Assembly (NCBI RefSeq): GCF_010669305.1
Contig: NZ_CP048649.1
Location: forward strand, 3,162,001-3,226,000
Direction: 5' to 3'
DNA: 64,000 bases
From: Aminipila butyrica
Lineage (GTDB): Bacteria > Bacillota > Clostridia > Peptostreptococcales > Anaerovoracaceae
The position numbers and the translations under genes were made by a program. Positions 1 through 8,017 of the stretch are shown here, piece by piece (position 1 is the stretch's first letter; every line of letters starts with the position of its first letter). The notes below the pieces were generated by a model. The model ran no database searches and was not told the origin of the DNA. It saw nothing but the letters and a program-made list of their open reading frames with translations.

Positions 1-326
1 CCAGCTTCTTTCAGCGTTTTCATATACTTGCCCGGATTGCCTGCGCCTGTGGTCACTACTGGAACCTTTTCTGCACAAACTACCTGAATCAACTCTTCAA
101 TGTTCGGCATGAGCAGCATCAAATTTACGCCAAAAGGTTTATCGGTCAGTTTCCGTACCGTTCGGATCTCGTTTCTCAGCCAGTCCGCATCGTATCCGCC
201 GCTGGCGATGATACCCAGGCCCCCGCCATTGCTCACCGCTGCGGCCAGGGAGCTCTCTGCAATTCTGGCCATAGCTCCCTGTATAATTGGATATTCTGTT
301 CCTAAGATCTGACATACGTCATTCAT
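1..326 (-). CDS. fabK: Enoyl-ACP reductase II FabK (3' part outside window)
   Basis: FMN-dependent reduction of trans-2-enoyl-ACP, the last step of each fatty acid elongation cycle in many Firmicutes. Only the N-terminal 108 codons are present; the gene runs off the left edge. Reading from ATG at 326, I see the FabK/nitronate-monooxygenase-fold signature YPIIQGAMA near residue 12, then GGGLGIIASGG near residue 35 and KPFGVNLMLL near residue 66. The start has a GGGAGGA ribosome site about 8 bases upstream. The gene begins 20 bases after the fabH stop, so the two are co-transcribed as the start of a fab operon. The Asn-rich FabK loop (VNLML) favours FabK over a nitronate monooxygenase, but the missing C-terminus prevents a full check. 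Confidence 0.85.
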   Translation of the reverse strand, partial: MNDVCQILGTEYPIIQGAMARIAESSLAAAVSNGGGLGIIASGGYDADWLRNEIRTVRKLTDKPFGVNLMLLMPNIEELIQVVCAEKVPVVTTGAGNPGKYMKTLKEA

Positions 327-346
327 ATATTTTCCTCCCAATTTGT

Positions 347-1351
347 CTATACTTCAAAAATCACTGCTCCCGCGCTGAGGCCTCCGCCAAAGCCCATAAG
401 CATGACTTTATCTCCCTTTTTTAGTTTATCCGCATTCATGATATCGTATAAGGCCATAGGTACGCTGGCAGCTGACACATTGCCGGTCTCTCCTAGGCTG
501 ATCTGAAACTTTTCCAGGGGCTGGCGAAACCGCTTGGCCGCTGAGGAGATAATCCGCAAATTTGCCTGATGCGGAACGAAATAGTCAATATCGTTCGCCG
601 TCAGCCCGGCTAATTCCAAAGATTGCTCCATGACCTCACCGATAGCGTTTACAGCAAATTTAAAGACCTGGCTGCCTTGCATGGATAAAACCTGTCTTTC
701 CGGGTTATCCCGGCTTTCATCTGTAAATGGCGTGGCCAAATATTCTATGCCACAGGTCAACGAGTCTGTTAAATCATCGTAATTCTTCACGTAAGAAGAC
801 AAGATACCGGTCTCTGAAGGGTTACATTCCAGCAAAGCTGCCCCAGCTCCGTCTCCGAAAAGGATACAAGTACTCCGATCTGTCCAGTCCACAATTCGGC
901 TCAGCCGTTCTACGCCGATGACCAGGGCTTTCTGAATCACATTCGTTCGTACAGGATTGCCCGTCCCAGCCATGCCGCCTTTAATCAGCGCCTCAGCAAT
1001 CCACAGCCCATAAATAAATCCGCTGCAAGCTGTATTGATATCAAAGGCTACCGCATTCTCTAAGCCTAATTTTCGCTTGACCAAAGCTCCCATGGAGGGC
1101 ACTAGTTTATCTGGTGTGACGGTAGCTACTATTACCAGCCCAATCTGGTCGTAGTCCTCGCCTTCCAAGGCCAGTCTGCCCGCAGCGGCAGCCAAATCCA
1201 AAGCCGATTCGTCGGTGGCTACACGACGCTCCTGGATGCCAGTCCTCGCCACAATCCATTCGTTGTCCGTCTCTACAAACTGAGTCAAATCCTCATTCTT
1301 CACAATCCGCTCTGGCAGAGCTTTACCAACCTTTTTTATAGTTATTCCCAA
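347..1351 (-). CDS. fabH: 3-oxoacyl-ACP synthase III FabH
   Basis: Starts fatty acid synthesis by condensing an acyl-CoA primer with malonyl-ACP. The 334-residue length is normal. The thiolase-fold catalytic triad is visible: Cys in NTACSGF (near residue 110), His in VPHQANLRI (near 260) and Asn in GNVSAAS (near 290). The start is TTG at 1351, five bases after GGGAGG, and no better ATG exists nearby. It is first in an operon with fabK, whose ATG is 20 bases downstream. A sigma-A promoter and a FabT-like operator lie directly upstream, so the operon is probably repressed when long-chain acyl-ACP is plentiful. Confidence 0.95.
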   Translation of the reverse strand: MGITIKKVGKALPERIVKNEDLTQFVETDNEWIVARTGIQERRVATDESALDLAAAAGRLALEGEDYDQIGLVIVATVTPDKLVPSMGALVKRKLGLENAVAFDINTACSGFIYGLWIAEALIKGGMAGTGNPVRTNVIQKALVIGVERLSRIVDWTDRSTCILFGDGAGAALLECNPSETGILSSYVKNYDDLTDSLTCGIEYLATPFTDESRDNPERQVLSMQGSQVFKFAVNAIGEVMEQSLELAGLTANDIDYFVPHQANLRIISSAAKRFRQPLEKFQISLGETGNVSAASVPMALYDIMNADKLKKGDKVMLMGFGGGLSAGAVIFEV

Positions 1352-1381
1352 TGCAGCCTCCCTTTTATTATTTGAAATTTA

Positions 1382-1436
1382 TTTTGATTATCAAATTATT
1401 TTATTATATTATATTTAGATTCATATAAAAAGTCAA
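1382..1436 (-). promoter_or_regulatory. fab operon promoter with FabT-like operator
   Basis: On the minus strand, TTGACT (1436-1431), a 17-base spacer and TATAAT (1413-1408) form a near-consensus sigma-A promoter for fabH. Just downstream, 1382-1398 holds the imperfect palindrome TTTGATTATCAAATT on the plus strand, which matches the operator known for the MarR-family repressor FabT. The operator covers the expected transcription start, consistent with repression. No fabT gene is in the window. Confidence 0.75.
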
Positions 1437-1566
1437 GCAGACTTGTTTTTCATGGAAAACCCGCTGCTCTATTTAAGAAAATTTTAAGAAAAGTTCACAA
1501 ATATTTCATGGACTTTCCACCCCATTTATGAAACAATATACCTTGGGAGATTAGGAGGGATTAAAC

Positions 1567-2772
1567 ATGAAAATATTAATAACCACCGACTGGTACAAGC
1601 CAGTCATCAACGGAGTAGTTACTTCCGTCATCAATTTAAAATCCGAACTGGAAAAGGCCGGCCACGAGGTGCGAGTCTTGACTCTGTCTCCAGACGGTCG
1701 TCAGCATTTCCAGGATGATATATATTATCTGAAATCATTTCGCGTGAAAATTTACCCACAGGCCAGAGCGACCTATAATTTTCACAGTAAATACCTTCCG
1801 GAGATCCTTCAATGGCAGCCGGACATCATCCATTCCCAGTGTGAATGGGTCTCTTTTTATTTTGCTAAATATCTGGCTCTAAAATTGAATATTCCCATTG
1901 TACACACATATCACACTATCTATGAGGATTATACCCATTACATCCTGCGAAGTAAGCGTCTCAGTAAGAGTATCGTGCTCTTTGGCTCCAATCGGGCCAT
2001 CAATGCTACAGACTATGTAATTGCTCCCACCAATAAGGCTCGGGACCTGCTGCTCTCCTACGGCATCAATAATCCCATCTTTACCGTTCCTACCGGTATC
2101 GATCTAAACAAATATAAACCTCGGATTTCAGAAGAGCGGCGCCAAGAGCTGCTGGCGGCCTGTGGCATCAGCCCAGACAAGACCGTGCTGGTCAGCATCG
2201 GGCGGCTGGCTCTGGAAAAGAACGTGGATGAGCTGCTGGATAACATGAAAATATTAATTCAGTCTCATCCAGAGATGGTCCTGCTGATTGTCGGGGGCGG
2301 TCCTTACGAAGACGCGCTGCGGGAACTGGTTGTCCACATGAATTTGGAGGACCATGTGATATTCACTGGTATGGTCTCCCCTCAGGTGGTACCGGAATAT
2401 TTCCAGCTGGGCAAACTGTTCGTCTGCGCCTCTCAGAGCGAAGCTCAAGGCCTTACTTATATTGAAGCCCTGGCCAGCGGGATTCCCCTGCTATGCAAAT
2501 ACGACCCTTGCTTGGAAAATGTCCTTACTGAGGGCAAAAATGGCTTCTACTTTGACAACTCTCAGGAATTCATCCACAAGTTGCTGCTGACCCTGGAAGA
2601 CCCGCGACGGTATCGAATGCTGTGCCATAATGCGGAACGAGTAGCTGAAAGTTACTCTAAAGAAGCCTTTGGCCGACGCGTTCTCAAAGTTTACGAAACG
2701 GCAATCCGCATGTTTCCCGGCCACCATTTGCTGCCCATCCGCCTGATTCCTGCCCTACGGCGTCACGCATAA
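1567..2772 (+). CDS. GT4-family glycosyltransferase, probably glycolipid-forming
   Basis: GT-B fold retaining glycosyltransferase of 401 residues. The N-terminus TTDWYKPVINGVVTSV is typical of diacylglycerol glucosyltransferases and related mannosyltransferases. The C-terminal nucleotide-sugar half shows SIGRLALEKNVDELL (near 212) and the E-x7-E motif in EAQGLTYIEALASGIP (near 305). There is no signal peptide or membrane helix, so it should act at the inner membrane face. An ideal AGGAGG site lies 8 bases before the ATG. Its place next to fab genes fits membrane lipid synthesis, but sugar and acceptor cannot be read from sequence. It is a single gene followed by two terminator-like dyads. Confidence 0.8.
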   Translation: MKILITTDWYKPVINGVVTSVINLKSELEKAGHEVRVLTLSPDGRQHFQDDIYYLKSFRVKIYPQARATYNFHSKYLPEILQWQPDIIHSQCEWVSFYFAKYLALKLNIPIVHTYHTIYEDYTHYILRSKRLSKSIVLFGSNRAINATDYVIAPTNKARDLLLSYGINNPIFTVPTGIDLNKYKPRISEERRQELLAACGISPDKTVLVSIGRLALEKNVDELLDNMKILIQSHPEMVLLIVGGGPYEDALRELVVHMNLEDHVIFTGMVSPQVVPEYFQLGKLFVCASQSEAQGLTYIEALASGIPLLCKYDPCLENVLTEGKNGFYFDNSQEFIHKLLLTLEDPRRYRMLCHNAERVAESYSKEAFGRRVLKVYETAIRMFPGHHLLPIRLIPALRRHA

Positions 2773-2781
2773 AAGGCATAC

Positions 2782-2822
2782 AAGGGACATTTCCTTGAAT
2801 GATTGACAGCGAAGTCCCTTTC
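2782..2822 (+). terminator. Terminator-like dyad after the glycosyltransferase gene
   Basis: AAGGGAC (2782-2788 region) pairs with GTCCCTT ahead of a short T-rich stretch, 10 bases past the stop codon. The loop of about 25 bases is long, so it is a moderate candidate. Confidence 0.45.
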
Positions 2823-2833
2823 TAAAGTTAAAC

Positions 2834-2898
2834 AACAGGCACCATTCAGATGGATATGCTGTTCATAGACAGCAGCCTTCACCTGTCTGGTGCCTGTT
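2834..2898. terminator. Bidirectional terminator between convergent genes
   Basis: AACAGGCACCA (2834-2844) pairs perfectly with TGGTGCCTGTT (2888-2898) and is followed by TTTTC on the plus strand. The loop contains a nested hairpin, GCTGT...ACAGC. It lies between the convergent glycosyltransferase and HAD genes and can serve both. Confidence 0.6.
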
Positions 2899-2921
2899 TT
2901 CTTCGCTGGGCTAGTTTACAG

Positions 2922-3596
2922 CTAACACCCTAAAATCTCCAATACGTCTTCTGCCTTCTGAATCACATAATCTGGCTTAAAGATGCCTTCTTGCTCTTTG
3001 TCGTAGATAGCAACTGCCCAATCTACCAGCACAGAGGTCACACCTGCATTGTTGGCGCAGCCGATATCGAACTTGCTGTCTCCCACCATCAATGCTTCCT
3101 CGGGTTTAGCGCTTAGCTTTTTCAAGGCGATTTGAGCTGGCTCTGGGTCTGGTTTATGTCTGGTACAGTCCTCTACGGTGACGATAGCATCCAGGATCTG
3201 ATCCAAGCCATATTTCTGCAAGCCTTCCATGGTGGTGGGCTTCAGGCGAGAAGTAACTACTGCCGTCTTATAACCTTTTTGGTGCAGGTCCTTTATCAGT
3301 TCCAGCATCCCCGGAAAAGGCGAGATGGCATCAGCAAATCGGCCTGTCTGATAATTGCGGTAGATGTCAATCGCGTCTTCCAAAGGGAAATCGGGGAAAA
3401 AGTCCACCATGCTTTTAGCCAAGGTCTCTCCAAAGGTCCGGTGGATGACCTGCGGATCAGCCTCCTGTCCAGTGATAGCCTTAAAGGTATGCTGCCAAGA
3501 CCCTAAAATCAGGTCGTTGGTATTCATAACCGTCCCGTCAAAATCGAATAATATCGTGTTGATTTGTTTCGTATCTTTCTTTATGTTCTCGTTCAT
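2922..3596 (-). CDS. HAD-superfamily phosphatase, PpaX/phosphoglycolate phosphatase type
   Basis: Soluble haloacid dehalogenase-type hydrolase of 224 residues. The four HAD motifs are present: FDFDGTVMNT (nucleophile Asp near residue 18), VTSR (near 115), Lys in RHKPDPEP (near 146) and MVGDSKFDIGCANNAG (near 168). The stretch DFDGTVMNTNDLI resembles PpaX, which hydrolyses pyrophosphate formed by HPr-Ser-P dephosphorylation, but phosphoglycolate phosphatases look similar and no hprK is nearby. It appears monocistronic. Family is certain; substrate is not. Confidence 0.8.
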   Translation of the reverse strand: MNENIKKDTKQINTILFDFDGTVMNTNDLILGSWQHTFKAITGQEADPQVIHRTFGETLAKSMVDFFPDFPLEDAIDIYRNYQTGRFADAISPFPGMLELIKDLHQKGYKTAVVTSRLKPTTMEGLQKYGLDQILDAIVTVEDCTRHKPDPEPAQIALKKLSAKPEEALMVGDSKFDIGCANNAGVTSVLVDWAVAIYDKEQEGIFKPDYVIQKAEDVLEILGC

Positions 3597-3714
3597 ATCC
3601 TTCTCCCTAACTTCATATCTCTGTTATCTTATCACAATTTACCCAGGGATACAAGCAAGGCCACATCCGAAGTATGCCAGCTGCCTGTCCAGCGTCTTCC
3701 TGTAATATACAACA

Positions 3715-3745
3715 AAGCGACATGGCCTTTATGGTCATGTCGCTT
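3715..3745 (-). terminator. Strong hairpin after the 185-residue gene
   Basis: AAGCGACATG (3715-3724) pairs perfectly with CATGTCGCTT (3736-3745). It lies just past the stop of the minus-strand gene at 3769; the following tract GTTGTATATT is only modestly U-rich. Confidence 0.5.
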
Positions 3746-3768
3746 GCTATAGGAATATTTTTTATCCG

Positions 3769-4326
3769 TTACTCGTCCGCCGCTCCGGCAGCCAACTGGC
3801 TCCGGTTTAGAGCCATTTCTTCCCCGGTAACGGCTCCACTGCTGCTATCTGATTTAGTGGCTTGGGCTGCTTCCGCTGCGGCTACCTCTGCTGCCCGCCT
3901 TGCTAATTCCGTATTCTTCTGAATCGCTGTGATGCTCCCCTCGTCTACCAAATCGTTCAGCTCATCTTCCGTATAAGAAGATAATACGGGTGTCGTCGTC
4001 GTTTCATCCGCTTCATCTGTTTCTCCGGCCGCACTGGTGCTTAGGTCCGAAGCTGCCGTCTGAATCGTTTCAACTTGACTTGCGTTCTTCTGTAGGGATT
4101 GAGCCATTCCCTCTTCACTGATTTCAATGGTATCGTACTGAGGAGGTCTGGTCTTTACCTCAGCGGTATCAGAAATCTGCTGCTGGGATTCGGTGATAGC
4201 GGCAACGTCTCCTGATGCTCCCGCTTCTTTTGTTTCCGCACTTCTTACACTATTTTCCCGGCTGTAGGCCAGCTCTCGTTCCTGCCTGGCATAGTCTGTT
4301 ATGCTGCTTCCCAAGGATTCAATCAT
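3769..4326 (-). CDS. Hypothetical protein, polar, low complexity
   Basis: I do not recognise this 185-residue protein. It has no signal peptide or membrane segment and is rich in Ala, Glu, Ser and Thr, with a run of threonines near residue 115 and an Ala/Glu-rich helix near 145-160 (RRAAEVAAAEAAQ). The segment YDTIEISEEG near residue 65 resembles short motifs often seen in flagellar-type or surface-associated Firmicute proteins, but this alone does not give a function. AAGGGATAAT precedes the ATG. A hairpin follows the stop. It is flanked by tex and the HAD gene and seems to be its own unit. Confidence 0.6.
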   Translation of the reverse strand: MIESLGSSITDYARQERELAYSRENSVRSAETKEAGASGDVAAITESQQQISDTAEVKTRPPQYDTIEISEEGMAQSLQKNASQVETIQTAASDLSTSAAGETDEADETTTTPVLSSYTEDELNDLVDEGSITAIQKNTELARRAAEVAAAEAAQATKSDSSSGAVTGEEMALNRSQLAAGAADE

Positions 4327-4503
4327 ATTATCCCTTCTTTCTCTTCACTTTCGTAAACTGCAACAGGTCCTTTTCCTCAGTATATCCCACCTAGGGAGAA
4401 ATTGGTAGTACCTACACCTATTTCACATACAAATTTCACCAAAAGCACAAACTGCAAGGAGCAACACGTTTGCTGCCGATCTTTTATGTGAAAAACAACA
4501 AAT

Positions 4504-4548
4504 TAAAAACAGCTCTGGCTCTACCATCACAGGCAAAGCCAAAGCTGT
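4504..4548 (-). terminator. Terminator of the secA-prfB-tex operon
   Basis: On the minus strand ACAGCTTTGGCT (4548-4537) pairs with AGCCAGAGCTGT (4520-4509), followed by TTTTTAATTTG. It lies just after the tex stop. Confidence 0.8.
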
Positions 4549-4561
4549 CTTCTACTTCTTC

Positions 4562-6823
4562 TTATATTTTCATGGTCAAGGATATCTTTTGCCGCTGGTG
4601 ATCCACGCCGAGAATCCGCACCTTCACCGTGTCTCCTACAGAAACTGCATCCATGGGATGCTTGATAAATTTATTGCTGATCTCTGAGATGTGCACCAGA
4701 CCGTCATTTTTCACGCCGATATCTACAAAGGCTCCGAAATCCACCACATTGCGGACGGTGCCCATAAGCTCCATGCCCGCTTTCAAATCCTCAAAGCTTC
4801 TAACATCATTGCGGAATACTACCGCCGGTGCGTCCTCACGAGGGTCCCTGGCTGGCTTCTTGATTTCGTCCACGATGTCCTTCAAGGTAAGAACGCCAAT
4901 GCCGGCTTCCTCCGCCAATTTTTCCAGGCTTTTGCTCAGCCCCTTCTTCGGATCTTCCTTCTTCGTTTCCTTCAGCACCGCCAGAGCGGCTAAGCCTTTT
5001 GTTCCTGGCTCCACCTTTGCCGCCTTTTTCACCGTGGGATAGACTTGACAAATTTTCTCTTCAATGTCTTGAACGCCCCCCTGTCGAATCTGCTCCCCTT
5101 CAATACCCAGCTTAGCCAACACCAAGTTGGCAGCTTCATAAGATTCCGGGTGAACGGAAGTAGAATCCAGGGGATTCTTGCCTTCGGTTATGCGCATGAA
5201 CCCGGCACACTGCTTATAGGTTTTTTCCCCCAGCTTAGCGACTTTCAACAATTCTCTTCTGCTGGAGAACTGGCCGATTTCTTCTCGATACGCCACAATG
5301 TTCTTGGCGATGGAACCGTTGATGCCAGCAATATAGGAAAGCAAGGAAGGGGAAGCGGTATTCAAATCCACACCTACCCGGTTCACACAGTCCTCTACCA
5401 CGTTGGTCAAAGCTCCGTCCAGCAGGTTCTGATCAATATCATGCTGGTACTGACCTACGCCGATGCTCTTAGGGGAAATCTTCACCAACTCTGCCAGCGG
5501 GTCCTGAAGCCGTCTGCCCAGAGACATCGCCCCTCTGGTCGTCACGTCCAAATCCGGATATTCCTCTGTCGCCAGCTTGGAAGCCGAGTAGACCGATGCC
5601 CCCGCCTCATTGACGATGGTGTATTGAATGTCATAGTCGTTCTTGTTGAGGAATTCTGCCACCACTTCTTCCGTCTCTCTGGAAGCGGTGCCGTTGCCGA
5701 TGACAATGGTGTTAATCTGATGCTTGTCAATCAGTTTCTTTAAGACGGCTTCTGTACCCTTCACGTCCTTTCGCGGCTCTGTGGGATAGACTGTAGTATA
5801 GGCTAGCAGCTTGCCGGTTTCGTTTAATACCGCCACCTTGCAGCCTGTCCGATAACCTGGGTCGATACTGATGATCCGAGTGCCCTTTACCGGGGGCACC
5901 ATCAACAGCTTTTCCGTATTTTTAGCGAAGACCTTAACCGCATCGAGCTCTGCCCGTTCCGTCAACAGGTTGCGCATTTCCCTCTCCATAGAAGGAGCCA
6001 TCAGCCGCTTGTACGCGTCTATAATAGTTTCCCGCAACTTCTCCGTAAAAATCGACCGCTCGTTGGTGATGACTTCTTTTTCCAGCAGCTGCTGGAGCTC
6101 TTCGATTGGAGCAACAACCTTTACCTTGAGTTTCTTTTCCTTTTCACCCCGATTAATAGCCAGCACCCGGTGGTTAGGAATTTTAGCAAGGCTTTCCTGG
6201 TGCCCATAGTACATATCATAGACGGTTTTTTCTTCTGAATCCACCGCCTCTGTTGCCATGAGGCCGGACTTCTGGGTCTTTTCCCGAACCATAGCCGTCA
6301 GTTCCGGATGGTCTGCTACCATTTCTGCAATGATATCCAGGGCTCCCTGAATGGCCTGTTCCGCCGTTTCCACGCCCTTCTCTTCATCGATATAAGGAGC
6401 GGCTAAATCCGCCATCGCTCCCTCTTCCAGCTTCTGTTCATAGAAAATCAGCGCGAGGGGCTCCAGTCCCTTCTCTCTGGCCTTAGAAGCCCTGGTAGCC
6501 TTTTTTTGCTTGTACGGCTTATACAGGTCTTCTACCCGCTGCAAGACTTCCGCTTTTTCAATCGCGGCCTGCAAGTCCTCCGTCAGTTTGCCCTGTTCCT
6601 GAATGAGACGGAGAACTTCTTCCTTTCTGCCTTCCAGGTTTCTCAGATAAGTAAGTCGCTCGTCCATGTCCCGCAGCGTTACATCGGAAAGATCTCCCGT
6701 AACTTCTTTTCGGTAGCGGGCAATAAACGGAATGGTATTGCCTTCATCAATGAGCTGAACGGTATTTTCCACCTGAGATAGCTTGACAGAAAATTCCTGC
6801 GCTAATTTTTCAATTATGTTCAT
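4562..6823 (-). CDS. tex: Tex-family RNA-binding transcription accessory protein
   Basis: Nucleic-acid-binding cytoplasmic protein related to eukaryotic Spt6; 753 residues is slightly longer than usual (about 720-780). Domain order from the sequence: helical Tex N-domain (1-190), central helical region, a YqgF/RNase H-like domain beginning at IISIDPGYRTGC (near 315), tandem helix-hairpin-helix segments around SPSLLSYIAGINGSIAKNIV (near 490) and a C-terminal S1 domain at GTVRNVVDFGAFVDIGVKNDGLVHIS (near 680). It is the last gene of an operon, 24 bases after prfB, and is followed by a clear terminator. Identity is very secure; its cellular role is only broadly known. Confidence 0.95.
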   Translation of the reverse strand: MNIIEKLAQEFSVKLSQVENTVQLIDEGNTIPFIARYRKEVTGDLSDVTLRDMDERLTYLRNLEGRKEEVLRLIQEQGKLTEDLQAAIEKAEVLQRVEDLYKPYKQKKATRASKAREKGLEPLALIFYEQKLEEGAMADLAAPYIDEEKGVETAEQAIQGALDIIAEMVADHPELTAMVREKTQKSGLMATEAVDSEEKTVYDMYYGHQESLAKIPNHRVLAINRGEKEKKLKVKVVAPIEELQQLLEKEVITNERSIFTEKLRETIIDAYKRLMAPSMEREMRNLLTERAELDAVKVFAKNTEKLLMVPPVKGTRIISIDPGYRTGCKVAVLNETGKLLAYTTVYPTEPRKDVKGTEAVLKKLIDKHQINTIVIGNGTASRETEEVVAEFLNKNDYDIQYTIVNEAGASVYSASKLATEEYPDLDVTTRGAMSLGRRLQDPLAELVKISPKSIGVGQYQHDIDQNLLDGALTNVVEDCVNRVGVDLNTASPSLLSYIAGINGSIAKNIVAYREEIGQFSSRRELLKVAKLGEKTYKQCAGFMRITEGKNPLDSTSVHPESYEAANLVLAKLGIEGEQIRQGGVQDIEEKICQVYPTVKKAAKVEPGTKGLAALAVLKETKKEDPKKGLSKSLEKLAEEAGIGVLTLKDIVDEIKKPARDPREDAPAVVFRNDVRSFEDLKAGMELMGTVRNVVDFGAFVDIGVKNDGLVHISEISNKFIKHPMDAVSVGDTVKVRILGVDHQRQKISLTMKI

Positions 6824-6847
6824 TTCTTTTCCCTTAATTTCCTTTTC

Positions 6848-7970
6848 TTACGGTTTGAGCTTTAATTTCTCATTGATAAAATAATCAATTTCTCCGTCCA
6901 TGACTGCCTGCACATTGCCTACCTCTGCACCCGTCCGATGGTCCTTTACCATGGTGTAAGGTTGAAACACATAGGATCGAATCTGACTGCCCCAAGTATT
7001 CTGGGAAAAGTCCCCCTTCAGTTCCCGCAGGTTATCCTTGTGCTCTTGCTCCGCCAGCTCCGTCAGTTTCGCCTTAAGCAGTTTCATCGCCATATCCTTG
7101 TTCTGATGCTGACTGCGTTCATTCTGGCAAGTAACGACGATGTTGGTAGGCAAGTGGGTGATGCGAATAGCAGAATCCGTCTTGTTTACGTGCTGACCGC
7201 CGGCCCCGCTGGAGCGATAGGTATCAATCCGCAAATCCTCCGGATCAATGTCCACATGAATATCCTCATCCAGCTCAGGCATAACCTCCAATAGGGCAAA
7301 AGAAGTCTGCCTCTTCCCCTGGGAGTTAAAAGGGGAAATCCGCACCAGTCGGTGAACACCCCGCTCATTTTTCAAATATCCGTAGGCGTTTTCTCCCTCT
7401 ACGATAACCGTAGCACTTTTAATACCTGCCTCCGTGTCATCTTGCAAGTCGATAACCTTCGTCTTGTAACCCTTTTTTTCTGACCAGCGTGTATACATTC
7501 GCAGAAGCATCTCTGCCCAATCCATGGCATCGACACCGCCTGTGCCTGCGTGAATGGTAAAGATGGCACTGCTGCGGTCATATTCCCCGGTTAAGAGGGT
7601 ATTTAGCCGCATGCTTTCCAGCGTTGATTTATATTGCTCATAGGCTTCGCGAATTTCCGCTGCAATCTGGGCATTTTCTTCGCCGGTAGAATGGGCTTCG
7701 CTTTCCTCGGCCATTTCAATGAGAACCTGAATATCTTCTAAATCCTGTTCCAGTCCCTCATACCCATTTATTTTATTTTCTAAAGACTTCTTTTCCTTCA
7801 ATAGCTTTTGGGCAGCCTCCCGGTCTTCCCAAAAGCCTTCTACTTGAGTCTTAATATCAATTTCTTCCAGTCTGCTCTTCAACCCAGCCAGGTCAAAGAG
7901 AGTCACCTACTTCCATCAAATTTGCCTTGGACTCAGGCAGTTCATATTTGATCTGATCTAACTCAACCAT
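6848..7970 (-). CDS. prfB: Peptide chain release factor 2 with programmed +1 frameshift
   Basis: RF2 releases peptides at UGA and UAA. The coding region is in two frames. ATG at 7970, about 9 bases after AAGGAAGG, opens 25 codons (MVELDQIKYELPESKAN...) that end at CTT TGA (stop 7895-7893). A +1 slip at CTT-T-GAC continues as LDLAGLKSR to 6848. The tripeptide region and the catalytic GGQ are seen in SSGAGGQHVNKTDSA. The slippery site is the classic CUUUGAC with an SD-like AGGTGA a few bases upstream, so low RF2 raises frameshifting and its own synthesis. A GTG at 7906 would give only a truncated form. The gene is 47 bases after secA and 24 before tex. Confidence 0.95.
7893..7912 (-). other. 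RF2 programmed +1 frameshift site
   Basis: Minus-strand sequence AGGTGACTCTCTTTGAC: in-frame UGA at 7895-7893 preceded by CTT, allowing slip to the +1 frame, with AGGTGA as the internal Shine-Dalgarno stimulator. This is the conserved autoregulatory element of bacterial prfB. Confidence 0.92.
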
Positions 7971-8017
7971 CTCACACATCCTTCCTTTCTTGGTAATTTC
8001 TTTATATTATAGTCAGA

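Noticed and set aside
5045..5743. 232-codon plus-strand open frame
   Set aside because: Lies wholly opposite tex, has no ribosome site and no recognisable protein; a shadow of the tex codons.
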